Positions 25,220-35,230 of a stretch of DNA of 59,091 nt are shown one piece after another (position 1 is the stretch's first letter; each line of letters starts with the position of its first letter). The translations under genes were made by a program, and so were the position numbers. Origin of the DNA: Limosilactobacillus frumenti DSM 13145. GTDB taxonomy: Bacteria > Bacillota > Bacilli > Lactobacillales > Lactobacillaceae. Under the pieces are notes generated by a model that saw nothing but the letters and a program-made list of their open reading frames with translations, was not told the origin of the DNA and ran no database searches. Location of the stretch: assembly GCF_001436045.1 (NCBI RefSeq), contig NZ_AZER01000005.1, positions 1 to 59,091 of the forward strand, written 5' to 3'.

Positions 25220-27397
25220 ATGGATCAAAAAGCAATTGAATTAGTTAGTCAGCAAATTCCTGATTTACGACAATCGCAGGTTAAAGCAGCATTGAAGTTA
25301 ATGGATGAAGGAGACACAATTCCTTTCATTGCCCGATACCGGAAAGAAGCGACCGGGACTCTGGATGAAGTTCAACTTCAGAATATTCATGATCAATACC
25401 GGCATGCAACAACCTTGCTGGATCGCCAACAAACGGTTATTAATAAAATTAAAGAAGAGGGCAAGTTAACCGCCACCCTGGAAAAAAAGATCTTAGCTGC
25501 TACTGAGTTGCAAGAAGTTGAAGACCTGTATTTGCCATATAAGCAAAAGCGGCAGACTAAGGCCCAAGTTGCGCGTCAGCATGGGTTAGCGCCGTTCGCA
25601 AATTGGTTATTATCTTATCCCGATGATGATCCTCAAAAAGCGGCACAGAAATACGTTAACGATGATGTTCCAACAGTTGAAGATGTCCTGAGTGGTGCTC
25701 ATGAAATTTTGGCTGAAGCCATTAGTGAAATGTCCACTGTGCGGGGTTGGTTACGGAATTATACACGGGATCACGGGCAATTAACTACCACAGTTAAACG
25801 TAATGGTGAAGAGAAGGATGAATTGAAGACATATGAGCAGTATTATGACTTTACTAGTCCTGTCAATGAATTAAGTTCATACCAAATTCTGGCAATTAAT
25901 CGGGGTGAAAAGGAAGGCGTTCTGAACGTTAAAATCACTGCTGATGAATCGACCGTTCTTAATTATTTGCGTTTTCGATTAGTACGTACAAGTAAACAAA
26001 ATGCTGCTGTTAAGTTGATTGAAGATGCATATACCGATGCTTACAAACGTTTCTTAGGTCCCGCCATTGAACGGGAATTACGACGATCATTAACCGAATC
26101 AGCTGACCAGCAAGCAATTAAGGTCTTTGGTGAGAACCTTTATCATTTGTTGATGCAGGCACCAATTAAGGGGAAGGTTGTTTTAGGATTTGATCCTGCT
26201 TACCGGACCGGGTGTAAATTAGCAGTGCTTGATGAAAATGGTAAGTTCTTAACGAAGGCAGTTATTTATCCGCATAAGCCCGCGCCCGAAAAGCAACGTG
26301 TCGCTGCGGAAGGTCAATTAATTGATCTGATTGAAAAGTATCATGTTGAAATGATCGCTATTGGTAATGGAACGGCCAGCCGAGAGTCAGAACAGTTTGT
26401 GGTCAATGCTTTGAAGAAGATTAAGCGGCCCGTATATTATGTCATCGTCAATGAAGCCGGGGCCTCAGTTTATTCTGCGAGCCAGGAAGCACGTGATGAA
26501 TTTCCAGACTTACACGTTGAACAACGGAGCGCAATTAGCATTGGCCGTCGTTTGCAAGATCCGTTGGCTGAATTGGTCAAAATTGACCCGCAATCAATTG
26601 GAGTCGGGCAATACCAACATGACTTGCCAAAGCAGGAACTGGCGGGTGAATTAGATGCTGTTGTTGAGCGTGCCGTCAACCGCGTTGGTGTGAACCTTAA
26701 CACTGCTAGTTACCAACTATTGACACAAATCTCAGGCCTTAATAAGACCACGGCGAAAAATATTGTTAAATATCGTGATGAGCATGGTAAATATACTAAT
26801 CGCCAGCAATTAAAGGCGGTACCTCGTCTAGGGCCAAAGGCGTTCCAACAATCTGTTGGTTTCTTGCGGATTGTTAACGGCGATAATCCATTGGATAACA
26901 CCGATGTGCACCCAGAAAGTTACCCAATTGCCAAGAAAATCATGGACTCAGCACAAATTAGTGTGGATAATCTCGGGTCTGCTGCAGCAGAAAAGCAACT
27001 AAAGCAGTTAGATGTTAATGACTTTACAACGGCTAAGGCTGGTGTGGAAACTGTCAAGGACATTGTTGCTTCCTTGCAGAAACCAGGTCGAGATCTGCGT
27101 GACTCTATGCCCGCGCCACTGCTGCGTAAGGATGTCATGACTATTGATGACTTGAAGCCGGGGATGAAACTCCAAGGGACGGTGCGGAATGTTGTTGATT
27201 TTGGTGCCTTTGTCGATATTGGTGTTAAGCATGATGGCTTAGTGCACGTCTCCAAGATGAGTAAAGAATTCATTAAAGATCCGCGGGCAGCAGTATCTGT
27301 CGGCGATATTGTTGATGTATGGATTGAATCTGTTGATATGAAACGTCAACGGATTCAACTAACGATGATTGCACCGCAAGATGAAGCTAATGACTAA
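25220..27397 (+). CDS. tex: Tex-type RNA-binding transcription accessory protein
   Basis: The 725-residue protein shows the full Tex architecture: N-terminal helical domain with IPFIARYRKEATG (about 35-47), a YqgF-like RNase H fold (VVLGFDPAYRTGCKLAVLD, about 320-338), helix-hairpin-helix modules (LNTASYQLLTQISGLNKTTA) and a C-terminal S1 domain (GTVRNVVDFGAFVDIGVKHD). Tex proteins bind RNA and act with RNA polymerase; in several Gram-positives it is essential-like or affects virulence gene expression. Its RBS (GGAGG) lies inside the nadE end. Confidence 0.95.
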   Translation: MDQKAIELVSQQIPDLRQSQVKAALKLMDEGDTIPFIARYRKEATGTLDEVQLQNIHDQYRHATTLLDRQQTVINKIKEEGKLTATLEKKILAATELQEVEDLYLPYKQKRQTKAQVARQHGLAPFANWLLSYPDDDPQKAAQKYVNDDVPTVEDVLSGAHEILAEAISEMSTVRGWLRNYTRDHGQLTTTVKRNGEEKDELKTYEQYYDFTSPVNELSSYQILAINRGEKEGVLNVKITADESTVLNYLRFRLVRTSKQNAAVKLIEDAYTDAYKRFLGPAIERELRRSLTESADQQAIKVFGENLYHLLMQAPIKGKVVLGFDPAYRTGCKLAVLDENGKFLTKAVIYPHKPAPEKQRVAAEGQLIDLIEKYHVEMIAIGNGTASRESEQFVVNALKKIKRPVYYVIVNEAGASVYSASQEARDEFPDLHVEQRSAISIGRRLQDPLAELVKIDPQSIGVGQYQHDLPKQELAGELDAVVERAVNRVGVNLNTASYQLLTQISGLNKTTAKNIVKYRDEHGKYTNRQQLKAVPRLGPKAFQQSVGFLRIVNGDNPLDNTDVHPESYPIAKKIMDSAQISVDNLGSAAAEKQLKQLDVNDFTTAKAGVETVKDIVASLQKPGRDLRDSMPAPLLRKDVMTIDDLKPGMKLQGTVRNVVDFGAFVDIGVKHDGLVHVSKMSKEFIKDPRAAVSVGDIVDVWIESVDMKRQRIQLTMIAPQDEAND

Positions 27398-27860
27398 CAG
27401 TGAGCTCCAAAAATTAACTGAGGAGTGATCGCTACGGTACTTTAATCGTCCATTTCAACACCAGATTTTCTTTAATTCGCGGTTACGGACAACTGGCGGT
27501 CGGTACCATTTAAACGACCACCATATTGATATCAATCCACTAATGTTAACCGAGTTTGATCAGGATAATTTGCGGCGAGTGGTTCTCCATGAATTATGCC
27601 ATTATCATTTGCATCTCAGTGGGGCGGATTATCGACACTGTAGTCCAGCATTTCGTAATTTACTTGCCCAAGTTGGTGGATCGCGATACGCGCCACCGAC
27701 GAGTAAGGCTCGTTGTCGCCAAACGACACTGTGGTTGTATCAATGTACCGGCTGTAAAGTTACTATTTATCGACGTCGTCGCTTTAACGTTAAGCGGTAC
27801 GTTTGCCGGCAATGTGGACAACATTTCAAATTAATTAAAAAAGTACTTGTCAACGGATAA
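27390..27860 (+). pseudogene. SprT-like metal-binding protein gene with in-frame TGA
   Basis: An ATG overlapping the tex stop opens a frame of SprT type that runs to 27860 but is interrupted by TGA at 27426-27428 (codon 13, after LTEE; a Trp codon TGG would restore it). Beyond the stop the frame continues with SLRYFNRPF, RLRTTGGRY and the zinc protease-like HELCHYH, then a CxxC...CxxC ribbon (YQCTGCK, YVCRQCG). The first internal ATG (27543) leaves 105 residues with HExxH but without the N-terminal fold. It is a real nonsense mutation, a sequencing error or readthrough. Confidence 0.8.
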
Positions 27861-27888
27861 TAGAGTTGCTATACTATTATTTGTTGAT

Positions 27889-27975
27889 GCGGCTGTGGCG
27901 GAACTGGCAGACGCGTAAGATTAAGGATCTTATGGTCGATTTATGACCGTGGAGGTTCAAGTCCTCTCAGCCGCA
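27889..27975 (+). tRNA. tRNA-Leu (anticodon AAG)
   Basis: Acceptor GCGGCTG pairs with CAGCCGC; anticodon loop TTAAGGA gives AAG; a long variable arm is present, as in Leu tRNAs. A promoter, TTGTCA (27847-27852), 17 bases, TATACT (27870-27875), precedes it. Confidence 0.94.
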
Positions 27976-27983
27976 CTACTAAA

Positions 27984-28020
27984 AATACCCAACTGATTTA
28001 ATCGGTTGGGTATTTTTTTA
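27984..28020 (+). terminator. terminator of tRNA-Leu
   Basis: AAATACCCAAC pairs with GTTGGGTATTT, followed by a T-run. Confidence 0.85.
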
Positions 28021-28075
28021 GATTTAAAATGATCAGAATTTATTAAGTTGAATGATAAATCCCCTTTTATGGTCA

Positions 28076-28090
28076 TGAAAGCGCTATACT
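28076..28090 (+). promoter_or_regulatory. cre-like site over the lacL promoter
   Basis: TGAAAGCGCTATAC matches 10 of the 12 fixed positions of the CcpA consensus TGWAANCGNTNWCA and overlaps the -10 box TATACT (28085-28090). The -35 is weak. CcpA binding here would repress the lactase operon in glucose. Confidence 0.5.
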
Positions 28091-28124
28091 AGAATAGTAC
28101 GTTGACCTAAGGAGGTTTTATTTA

Positions 28125-30074
28125 ATGGAAGCAGATATTAAATGGCTTGATGATCCCGAAACTTTTCGGGTAAATCAATTACCGGCCCACAGTGATCACC
28201 ATTATTATGGCAATTATCGTGAGTGGCAGACACACGCCAGTCGCTTTGTCCAAAGTCTGAATGGTCAATGGCAATTTAAATTTTCAGCCAATCCTCAAGA
28301 ACGGCCAGTTGATTTTTATGCTGTTGATTATGATACGAGCGCGTTTGACCGCATTAAAGTACCAAGTGAGATTGAATTAAGTGATTATGCACAAAATAAC
28401 TACATTAACACATTGATGCCGTGGGAAGGAAAGATTTACCGGCGTCCCGCCTATGCGCTTAGTGCGGATGATGCACAAGAAGGCTCATTTAGTGAGGGCA
28501 AGGATAATACGGTTGGTTCGTATGTTCGGCATTTTGACCTTGATCCCGCACTCCGGGGGAAGGATATTCGAATCTGCTTTGAAGGGGTCGAACGGTCCAT
28601 GTACTTATGGTTGAATGGTCATTTTATTGGATATGCCGAAGATAGCTTTACACCATCTGAATTCGACCTGACTCCTTATATTCAAGATGAGGATAACGTG
28701 ATTGCCGTCCGGGTATATAAGCATAGTACTGCTTCCTGGATTGAGGACCAAGACATGTTCCGTTTCTCTGGTATTTTCCGGAATGTGGAACTAAAGGCGG
28801 CTCCAGTCACTCATATTGAAGACTTAACGATCATGCCGCACGTCAATGATGACTTTCAAACGGGGACCTTTAACTTTGCAGCCCGTTTGAGTGGAGCAGC
28901 CGCTGGTTCCGTTCGTATTTTAGTCCATGACGCTGATGGTAACGTAGTGGTAGATGAAACGTTGCCAACAGATGAACACATCGAACTCAATGAAATTGCG
29001 GTCGAAAATCTACATCTATGGGATAATCACCACCCATACTTATACCAGCTACTTGTTGAGGTCCGTGATGCTGACGGGCGATTAGTTGAACTAGTACCAT
29101 ATCAATTTGGCTTCCGACGGATCGAGATCAGTGCTAACCACGTTGTATTGCTGAATGGACACCGCTTAATAATCAATGGTGTTAACCGTCACGAATGGGA
29201 TGCCCGCGGAGGACGGTCCATTACGCTGACAGATATGGAAGATGATATTAAGACCTTCAAGGAAAACAATATTAATGCTGTCCGGACGTGCCACTATCCG
29301 GATCAGATTCCGTGGTACTACTTGTGTGACCGCAACGGGATTTACATGATGGCTGAAAATAATCTTGAATCACATGCCACCTGGCAAAAGATGGGCGCCA
29401 TCGAACCGTCTTATAATGTTCCTGGTTCAGTTCCACAATGGAAGGAAGTCGTTGTTGACCGTGCGCGGACAAACTACGAAACTTTTAAGAACCATCCAGC
29501 TATTCTTTTCTGGTCGTTAGGGAATGAATCATTTGCCGGCGATAACCTGGTGGCAATGCAGCAATTTTATAAACAACATGACGCAACACGGTTAGTTCAC
29601 TACGAAGGTGTTTGTCATACGCATAATTATCAAAAGCAAATTCCGAGTCTTGACCCCGAACAATATTTGTCAAAGGAAGGTTGCAAAGATTACCGTCCAG
29701 AGTTGTCAGATGTTGAATCCTGGATGTACTTACCGCCACATCAAGTGGAAGAATACCTGCAGAATAACCCTGACAAGCCATTTATGGAATGTGAATATAT
29801 GCATGACATGGGTAACTCTGATGGGGGAATGGGTTCATACATCAAATTACTAGATAAGTACCCACAATATTTTGGGGGATTCATTTGGGACTTCATCGAC
29901 CAAGCCTTGATTGTTCATGATCAAATTTCTGGTCAAGATGTCATGCGCTACGGTGGCGATTTTGATGATCGTCATTCTGACTATGAATTTTCCGGTGATG
30001 GACTAATGTTTGCAGATCGGACGCCAAAACCAGCAATGCAGGAGGTTAAGTACTACTATGGCTTACACAAATAA
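28125..30074 (+). CDS. lacL: beta-galactosidase large subunit
   Basis: The 649-residue cytosolic GH2 protein hydrolyses lactose together with LacM. It has the sugar-binding and beta-sandwich N-terminal domains and the TIM barrel, with the acid/base Glu468 in WSLGNES and the nucleophile Glu557 in [15 protein letters not shown]. Like other lactobacillar LacL it ends before the last LacZ domain, which is on LacM. AAGGAGG precedes the ATG. lacM overlaps its 3' end by 17 bases. Confidence 0.96.
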   Translation: MEADIKWLDDPETFRVNQLPAHSDHHYYGNYREWQTHASRFVQSLNGQWQFKFSANPQERPVDFYAVDYDTSAFDRIKVPSEIELSDYAQNNYINTLMPWEGKIYRRPAYALSADDAQEGSFSEGKDNTVGSYVRHFDLDPALRGKDIRICFEGVERSMYLWLNGHFIGYAEDSFTPSEFDLTPYIQDEDNVIAVRVYKHSTASWIEDQDMFRFSGIFRNVELKAAPVTHIEDLTIMPHVNDDFQTGTFNFAARLSGAAAGSVRILVHDADGNVVVDETLPTDEHIELNEIAVENLHLWDNHHPYLYQLLVEVRDADGRLVELVPYQFGFRRIEISANHVVLLNGHRLIINGVNRHEWDARGGRSITLTDMEDDIKTFKENNINAVRTCHYPDQIPWYYLCDRNGIYMMAENNLESHATWQKMGAIEPSYNVPGSVPQWKEVVVDRARTNYETFKNHPAILFWSLGNESFAGDNLVAMQQFYKQHDATRLVHYEGVCHTHNYQKQIPSLDPEQYLSKEGCKDYRPELSDVESWMYLPPHQVEEYLQNNPDKPFMECEYMHDMGNSDGGMGSYIKLLDKYPQYFGGFIWDFIDQALIVHDQISGQDVMRYGGDFDDRHSDYEFSGDGLMFADRTPKPAMQEVKYYYGLHK

Positions 30075-31020
30075 ATTAAAAGTGATTTATGGGGATGGTA
30101 CCCTTGGCCTTGATGGAGATGGCTTTGACTACATCTTTAGCTATGAAAAGGGCGGACTAGAATCCCTTAAGATTGATAATAAAGAGTGGCTGTATCGAGT
30201 ACCAACACCAACCTTCTGGCGGGCAACTACTGATAATGATCGCGGTAGTGGTTTTAACTTGAAAGCGGCTCAATGGCTCGGGGCAGATCAGTTTGCTAAG
30301 TGTGTAGGTATTCAACTGACTGTTGACCAACACCACTTTGCTGAACTTCCCGTGGCACCAATAACTAATCAATTTGATGACCAGCAGACAGCCAGCCAAG
30401 TTGAAATTACTTATACCTTTGCAATCTTGACAGTGCCATCGACGAAGGTAACGGTAACGTATTTGATTGATGATCAGGGCCAAATCAAGGTGACCGGTCA
30501 TTATTATGGTCATTCAGACTTACCAGAATTACCGGTATTCGGTATTCGAATGATTATGCCAACGAAGGCGACGGGCTTTGATTACCAGGGACTTTCAGGT
30601 GAAACTTACCCCGATCGAATGGCGGGTGGTAAGCCAGGTCAATACCATGTGGATGGCTTGCCAGTGACTAAGTATCTTGTTCCTCAGGAAATGGGAATGC
30701 ATATGCGCAACCAATACTTGGTCATCCACCGTAACAGTACGCAAAACAATGCTGATCAGGTAAATACAAACTTTGACTTGCGGATTGCTGCTGATCAACA
30801 ACCATTTAATTTTAGTTGTTTGCCATATACTGCAGAAGAACTTGAGAATGCAACTCATATTGAAGAACTGCCATTAGCACGACGAACGGTCTTAGTAGTT
30901 GCCGGGGCTGTCCGTGGTGTTGGGGGGATTGATAGTTGGGGCAGTGATGTTGAACCTGCTTACCACATTGATTCAGCCCAAGATATTGAATTCTCCTTTA
31001 TCTTGAATGCTCATAAATAA
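30058..31020 (+). CDS. lacM: beta-galactosidase small subunit
   Basis: This 320-residue protein corresponds to the C-terminal domain of LacZ (Bgal_small_N), with [12 protein letters not shown] near residue 53 and [11 protein letters not shown] near the end, and it completes the active site of the LacLM heterodimer. Its ATG lies inside lacL behind GCAGGAGG, so translation is coupled. A terminator (GGCCCTTAGCA with TGCTAAGGGCC) follows the stop. Confidence 0.96.
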   Translation: MAYTNKLKVIYGDGTLGLDGDGFDYIFSYEKGGLESLKIDNKEWLYRVPTPTFWRATTDNDRGSGFNLKAAQWLGADQFAKCVGIQLTVDQHHFAELPVAPITNQFDDQQTASQVEITYTFAILTVPSTKVTVTYLIDDQGQIKVTGHYYGHSDLPELPVFGIRMIMPTKATGFDYQGLSGETYPDRMAGGKPGQYHVDGLPVTKYLVPQEMGMHMRNQYLVIHRNSTQNNADQVNTNFDLRIAADQQPFNFSCLPYTAEELENATHIEELPLARRTVLVVAGAVRGVGGIDSWGSDVEPAYHIDSAQDIEFSFILNAHK

Positions 31021-31026
31021 GTAATT

Positions 31027-31061
31027 GGCCCTTAGCACAACTGAATGCTAAGGGCCTTTTT
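31027..31061 (+). terminator. terminator of lacLM
   Basis: GGCCCTTAGCA (31027-31037) pairs with TGCTAAGGGCC (31046-31056), followed by TTTTTA. Confidence 0.88.
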
Positions 31062-31136
31062 ATGCGTAATTGTCAGCTTGGTAAAATCAGAGTAGGATAG
31101 TCTTTAGCAAAGAGAGAAGAGAAAGAAGATGGGTTT

Positions 31137-32093
31137 GTGCTTACGGTATTCATTTCGGCCGTTTCTGGAGTATCCATTATTTTAATAATGGTGTTAATCG
31201 GCTTTATTTTGAACGAGCGCGGTTGGTTTAACCCACAATCGCCAAGGGTTATCTCCCGCATTGTTACTGAGATTGCCCTGCCATGTTATATGGTAACGAC
31301 AATTATGAAGGACTTCACGGCTGGTGAATTGAAAACACTATTACCAGATTTGCGTTATCCCGTGCTGTCAATGGTGATTTTGTTTGTCTTATCGTTTGTG
31401 GTGGCGCGGCTTATTGGAATTAAGAAGGAACACATTGGCCTCTTCTCATCGATGTTTTTCAATTCCAACACTGTCTTTATTGGTTTACCAATTAACCTGG
31501 CACTATTTGGTTCGCCGTCAATTCCATATGTACTGGTTTACTATATGGCAAATACCACATTTTTCTGGACATTAGGCGTTTGGTTGATTCAAAAAGATGG
31601 TCGTCATGAAGCCAAGATCAACATTAAACAGGCCCTTCAGAAGATCTTTTCCCCGCCACTGTTGGGATTCATCGTGGGGGTTATTCTGGTGATCCTCCAC
31701 TGGCATTTACCTCAGTTCTTGATGTCCACATTGTCTTATGTTGGCGGATTAACTATTCCGCTCTCGATGATTTTTATCGGCATTGCCATTTCAAATGCAG
31801 GATTAAGTCGCGTGCGGATTAATCGAGATGCTCTTGGTATCTTGCTCGGCCGTTTCCTATTCGCTCCTTTTTTGATGACACTACTAGTATTACCTAGTCA
31901 TACGATGTCACCATTAATGAAGCAGGTATTTATTCTCCAGGCAGCGATGCCAGTAATGACCAATGCTCCGGTTGTTTCCAAACTGTATTCTGCTGACGCT
32001 AATTATGCCGCCATTATGGTAACAGAAACGACTGTTTTGTCGGTAATCGTTATTCCAATATTAATGGTCATTGTGAAGACGTTTGTGCAGTAG
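31137..32093 (+). CDS. AEC (auxin efflux carrier) family transporter
   Basis: The 318-residue protein has about ten membrane helices in the AEC arrangement, with MVLIGFILNERGWFNPQ in helix 1 and the ITEIALPCYMV-like stretch. In lactic acid bacteria, malate permeases of malolactic systems belong to this family, but mleS lies four genes away and on the other strand, so a malate role is only a possibility. The start is probably GTG at 31137, after a purine-rich AAGAAGA; the start is not well defined. Confidence 0.8.
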   Translation: MLTVFISAVSGVSIILIMVLIGFILNERGWFNPQSPRVISRIVTEIALPCYMVTTIMKDFTAGELKTLLPDLRYPVLSMVILFVLSFVVARLIGIKKEHIGLFSSMFFNSNTVFIGLPINLALFGSPSIPYVLVYYMANTTFFWTLGVWLIQKDGRHEAKINIKQALQKIFSPPLLGFIVGVILVILHWHLPQFLMSTLSYVGGLTIPLSMIFIGIAISNAGLSRVRINRDALGILLGRFLFAPFLMTLLVLPSHTMSPLMKQVFILQAAMPVMTNAPVVSKLYSADANYAAIMVTETTVLSVIVIPILMVIVKTFVQ

Positions 32094-32165
32094 ACAATCA
32101 TGGTGAAAGGTTGTTAAATTGTACACAAGTGTGTATCATTGAGACTGTTAAAGGAGTGGCTAAAT

Positions 32166-32864
32166 ATGGTGAAGTTAGTAATTGTAAGGCATGGTCAAAG
32201 CCAAGCCAATCGTGATAATATTTTTACAGGCTGGACAGACGTGCCCTTAACTGATCAAGGAGTTGAACAGGCCAAGGCGGTTGGTCATGAGCTGGCTAAC
32301 TTGGGACTGCAGTTTGCTGACGCACATACTTCATACATGTCACGGGCCATTTGCACCCTGAATATTGTCTTGGATGAGACGGACCAGTTATATATTCCGG
32401 TTCACAAGACCTGGCGATTGAATGAGCGGCATTATGGGGCACTAAGCGGCCTTAATAAAGCCAAGGTTAAGGAAGAGGTCGGCGCTAAGCAATTACATGA
32501 ATGGCGACGCGGTTATTCTGCATTGCCACCACAATTAAAGCAACGCCAGCATGAACGTCGCTATGATCGGCTAGGAGTTAAAATGCCGTTAAGTGAAAGT
32601 TTGGCAATGACACAGAAGCGGTTATTACCATATTGGCAAGATCAAATTGCCCCTCGCTTATTGGACGGTAAAAATCAATTGATTGTTGCTCATGGTAGTT
32701 CGTTACGGGCGTTAATTAAATACTTGGACCAAATCCCTGATGATCAGATTGACAAGGTGGAAGTACCAAATGGGAAGCCAATCTTGTATGAATTTGATGA
32801 ACATTTGAATATTGTTAAAAAGACGTTTATAACAATGGATGGTGAAAAAGATGGCAATTCATGA
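32166..32864 (+). CDS. gpmA: 2,3-bisphosphoglycerate-dependent phosphoglycerate mutase
   Basis: The 232-residue enzyme interconverts 3- and 2-phosphoglycerate. Catalytic features are RHGQSQAN (His9), LNERHYGALSG and VAHGSSLRAL. Sequence between is slightly diverged from the housekeeping form (SYMSRAICTL), so it may be a second paralogue. The ATG follows AAAGGAG; an upstream in-frame ATG lacks an RBS. Its 3' end overlaps the following esterase gene. Confidence 0.9.
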   Translation: MVKLVIVRHGQSQANRDNIFTGWTDVPLTDQGVEQAKAVGHELANLGLQFADAHTSYMSRAICTLNIVLDETDQLYIPVHKTWRLNERHYGALSGLNKAKVKEEVGAKQLHEWRRGYSALPPQLKQRQHERRYDRLGVKMPLSESLAMTQKRLLPYWQDQIAPRLLDGKNQLIVAHGSSLRALIKYLDQIPDDQIDKVEVPNGKPILYEFDEHLNIVKKTFITMDGEKDGNS

Positions 32865-33735
32865 ATTAACCAATAATCCCAACCTGAGTGGTCAGGTGCG
32901 GCTGATTGATAACATTACCTATGCGGCAGTTGATGGTGAACCCATTAAAATGACAATTCTTGCCCCATGGACCCAACGCTTTCCGCAAAAATATACGACA
33001 ACGCCACGACCACTGATCGTTTTTGTTCAGGGGAGTTCCTGGCGGTTGCCCCACTTGGGGGAAGAGATCCCGCAACTCGTGCAATTTGTAAAAAAAGGTT
33101 ATGTTGTGGCGACTGTACAGCACCGTAACTCACTTGATGGGCACCCATTTCCAGCTTTCCTGCAGGATGTGAAGACCGCGATTCGGTTCTTACGAGCTCA
33201 TGCTCAAAAGTATGCCATTGATCCTGACCGAGTAGCTTTATGGGGCACTTCATCAGGGGCGAATGCGGCAATGTTGGCCGGCCTGACTGGAGACGACCCC
33301 GCATACGAAACGGCTGATTATGCTGATCAGTCTGACCGGGTCAACGCTGTTATTTCTTGTTTTGCGCCAATGGATGTTGAGGATACTTTTGCTCAATCCC
33401 AAAACGTCCCGGGAAGTGATTTGTTACAATTTTGTCTATTTGGCTCAGACACTAGTAAATGGAATCAGGTCAAGGCGGAAATGAGTCCGTTAAAACATGT
33501 CCAGTCAGGTAAGCAGTACCCGGCCTTCCTATTATTCCATGGTGATGCGGATCAAATTGTTCCATACCATCAAATGGAAGAAATGTATAATGCTTTGACC
33601 AAAGTTGGTGCAAAGGTTGAAGCCTACCGTGTGAAGGGAGCCAACCATGAGCGCGACTTTTGGAGCCAAGCAATTTATGATACTGTTGCTGAATTTTTGG
33701 CACCAATTGAACATCCGACGGTTAAAGATAACTAA
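32851..33735 (+). CDS. alpha/beta hydrolase, carboxylesterase-like
   Basis: This 294-residue soluble hydrolase has the HGGG-like oxyanion region changed to VQGSSW, nucleophile Ser134 in WGTSSGA, acid in GDADQIVP and His in GANHERDFW. It resembles BD-FAE/Aes-type lipases and esterases. The frame overlaps gpmA by 14 bases. Two ATGs (32839, 32851) are possible; the second is nearer to the GGATGG sequence. Substrate unknown; feruloyl or other acyl esters are possible. Confidence 0.82.
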   Translation: MAIHELTNNPNLSGQVRLIDNITYAAVDGEPIKMTILAPWTQRFPQKYTTTPRPLIVFVQGSSWRLPHLGEEIPQLVQFVKKGYVVATVQHRNSLDGHPFPAFLQDVKTAIRFLRAHAQKYAIDPDRVALWGTSSGANAAMLAGLTGDDPAYETADYADQSDRVNAVISCFAPMDVEDTFAQSQNVPGSDLLQFCLFGSDTSKWNQVKAEMSPLKHVQSGKQYPAFLLFHGDADQIVPYHQMEEMYNALTKVGAKVEAYRVKGANHERDFWSQAIYDTVAEFLAPIEHPTVKDN

Positions 33736-33746
33736 ATTTAAAACAC

Positions 33747-33782
33747 AAACAGACAACCACCACAGCGATGGTTGTCTGTTTT
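33747..33782. terminator. bidirectional terminator between esterase and pepC
   Basis: AAACAGACAACCA (33747-33759) pairs with TGGTTGTCTGTTT (33769-33781), with A- and T-rich flanks for convergent genes. Confidence 0.85.
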
Positions 33783-33795
33783 AATTTCTTAGTAG

Positions 33796-35136
33796 TTAAG
33801 CCAACGTGCCCATTGGATCCCATGGCTTCAAAACAGCGGGTGCTTCAGCTTGTGCATGGGCCTGCTTATCATTGAGGTACTTTTTATTAACCACAATTTG
33901 GTAAACGTATTGGTCCATCCATTCGTCACTCATAACAAAGTAACCCTTAGTACCAACTTTAGACCCCCAGGAGTTTTCAACTTTCCATTTGGTTGGTTTG
34001 CCGTCAACCAAGTCAACTCCGGTGATGACCATTGCATGATCCATCATACTTTGCTTGTAATCTAGCATATCAGCCTTGGACATATTGAGATCTACATTAA
34101 ACAGTTGGTCAAAATCAAATGTATTGAGGGCCATAATACCGAGTTTAGTTTCGGAATATTTAATGACATCAGAACCAAACCAGACACTTTCACCAGCTTG
34201 TAATTGTTTAATGGCGAGGTCCTTCAAGTCTTGCATTGGCAGGTTGAGGTGCTTAATTTGGCGGCCGCCAACAACGTTACCCAACATATCAATGGTATAA
34301 GTTTTATAGTATTCCTTATCTGCTGTTGGGGCTTGGATGATTGAAATGTAGTCATCCAAATTCCAACCGATATACTTCTGGAAGAATTCTTGAGGAGTTA
34401 GGTTAGCTTCACGGTGGAATTTGTGATCTTTCTTTGTTCGGTATTCAAAATCAAAATGGGTAGCTGGCTCGCCAAAGGCATAAGACAGCATCCGATAAAC
34501 TTCTCCCAACATAACCTTACGTTTGGCATTTAATTGATCTTCACTGGCATGCTCTTCATTAACCATTTGCCGTAAAATTACTGCATCATGACGCAACTTC
34601 GTGTTGAGCAGGTCGTTAATCCCATTGGACCGGTTAGAGTTGAATGATTCCGGCATTGCTGATTTTGGCATTACCCCGTACTTTTCGATGAGTGCACATA
34701 ACATGTCCCATTGACCACCATCGGATTGGGGAGCATCCATTAACCAGGCGACTTTACGATCATCAGTTGGCAAGTTGGCGGTCTTCAGAACGTTTTCGTA
34801 GAAGTAGTTAGCTTTTTCAAATTTATCCCAGAAGAATTGATATGATTGTGATAATTCGAAGTCGTCAGGCAGGTTAAACTTTTGCTGCATCTCATGACGC
34901 ATCGTGTTTAATGCAGCAAACATCCAGCACCGCCCAGACTGCTTTTGGTCGGCAACGTCCCCCGTCTTTAAATCAATTGAAAAGTGAGGATCATTGTCAG
35001 TAATGGAGTGCCAATTAAAACTAGCATTGCGGACACCATTTTTAGTGACACTATTTTCTAAGACGGCGTTTGTTTGATTATCATCATAATCATGACGGAA
35101 CTTTACTAAGTCGTCAGAACTAATTTGATATGACAT
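33796..35136 (-). CDS. pepC: aminopeptidase C (bleomycin hydrolase family)
   Basis: The 446-residue cytosolic C1B cysteine aminopeptidase cleaves N-terminal residues of peptides imported by DtpT and related systems. Cys70 lies in QSGRCWMFAALN, the His in MDHAMVITGV and the Asn in VENSWGSKVG. The C-terminal end of the family, which inserts into the active cleft, is present (PWDPMGTLA). A longer frame begins with GTG 12 bases upstream, too close to the AAGGAG. Confidence 0.95.
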   Translation of the reverse strand: MSYQISSDDLVKFRHDYDDNQTNAVLENSVTKNGVRNASFNWHSITDNDPHFSIDLKTGDVADQKQSGRCWMFAALNTMRHEMQQKFNLPDDFELSQSYQFFWDKFEKANYFYENVLKTANLPTDDRKVAWLMDAPQSDGGQWDMLCALIEKYGVMPKSAMPESFNSNRSNGINDLLNTKLRHDAVILRQMVNEEHASEDQLNAKRKVMLGEVYRMLSYAFGEPATHFDFEYRTKKDHKFHREANLTPQEFFQKYIGWNLDDYISIIQAPTADKEYYKTYTIDMLGNVVGGRQIKHLNLPMQDLKDLAIKQLQAGESVWFGSDVIKYSETKLGIMALNTFDFDQLFNVDLNMSKADMLDYKQSMMDHAMVITGVDLVDGKPTKWKVENSWGSKVGTKGYFVMSDEWMDQYVYQIVVNKKYLNDKQAHAQAEAPAVLKPWDPMGTLA

Positions 35137-35193
35137 ATGATTAGTCACGCTCCTTAACGTTATTAACTAATATTATAGTGATTACACAAAAGA

Positions 35194-35228
35194 AAAGCGA
35201 GACTGAGCAACTTGTTCAGCCTCGTCAT
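35194..35228 (-). terminator. terminator of malolactic gene
   Basis: On the minus strand GAGGCTGAAC pairs with the GCTCAGTCTC return arm, followed by GCTTTTCTTTT. Confidence 0.7.
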
Positions 35229-35230
35229 TA

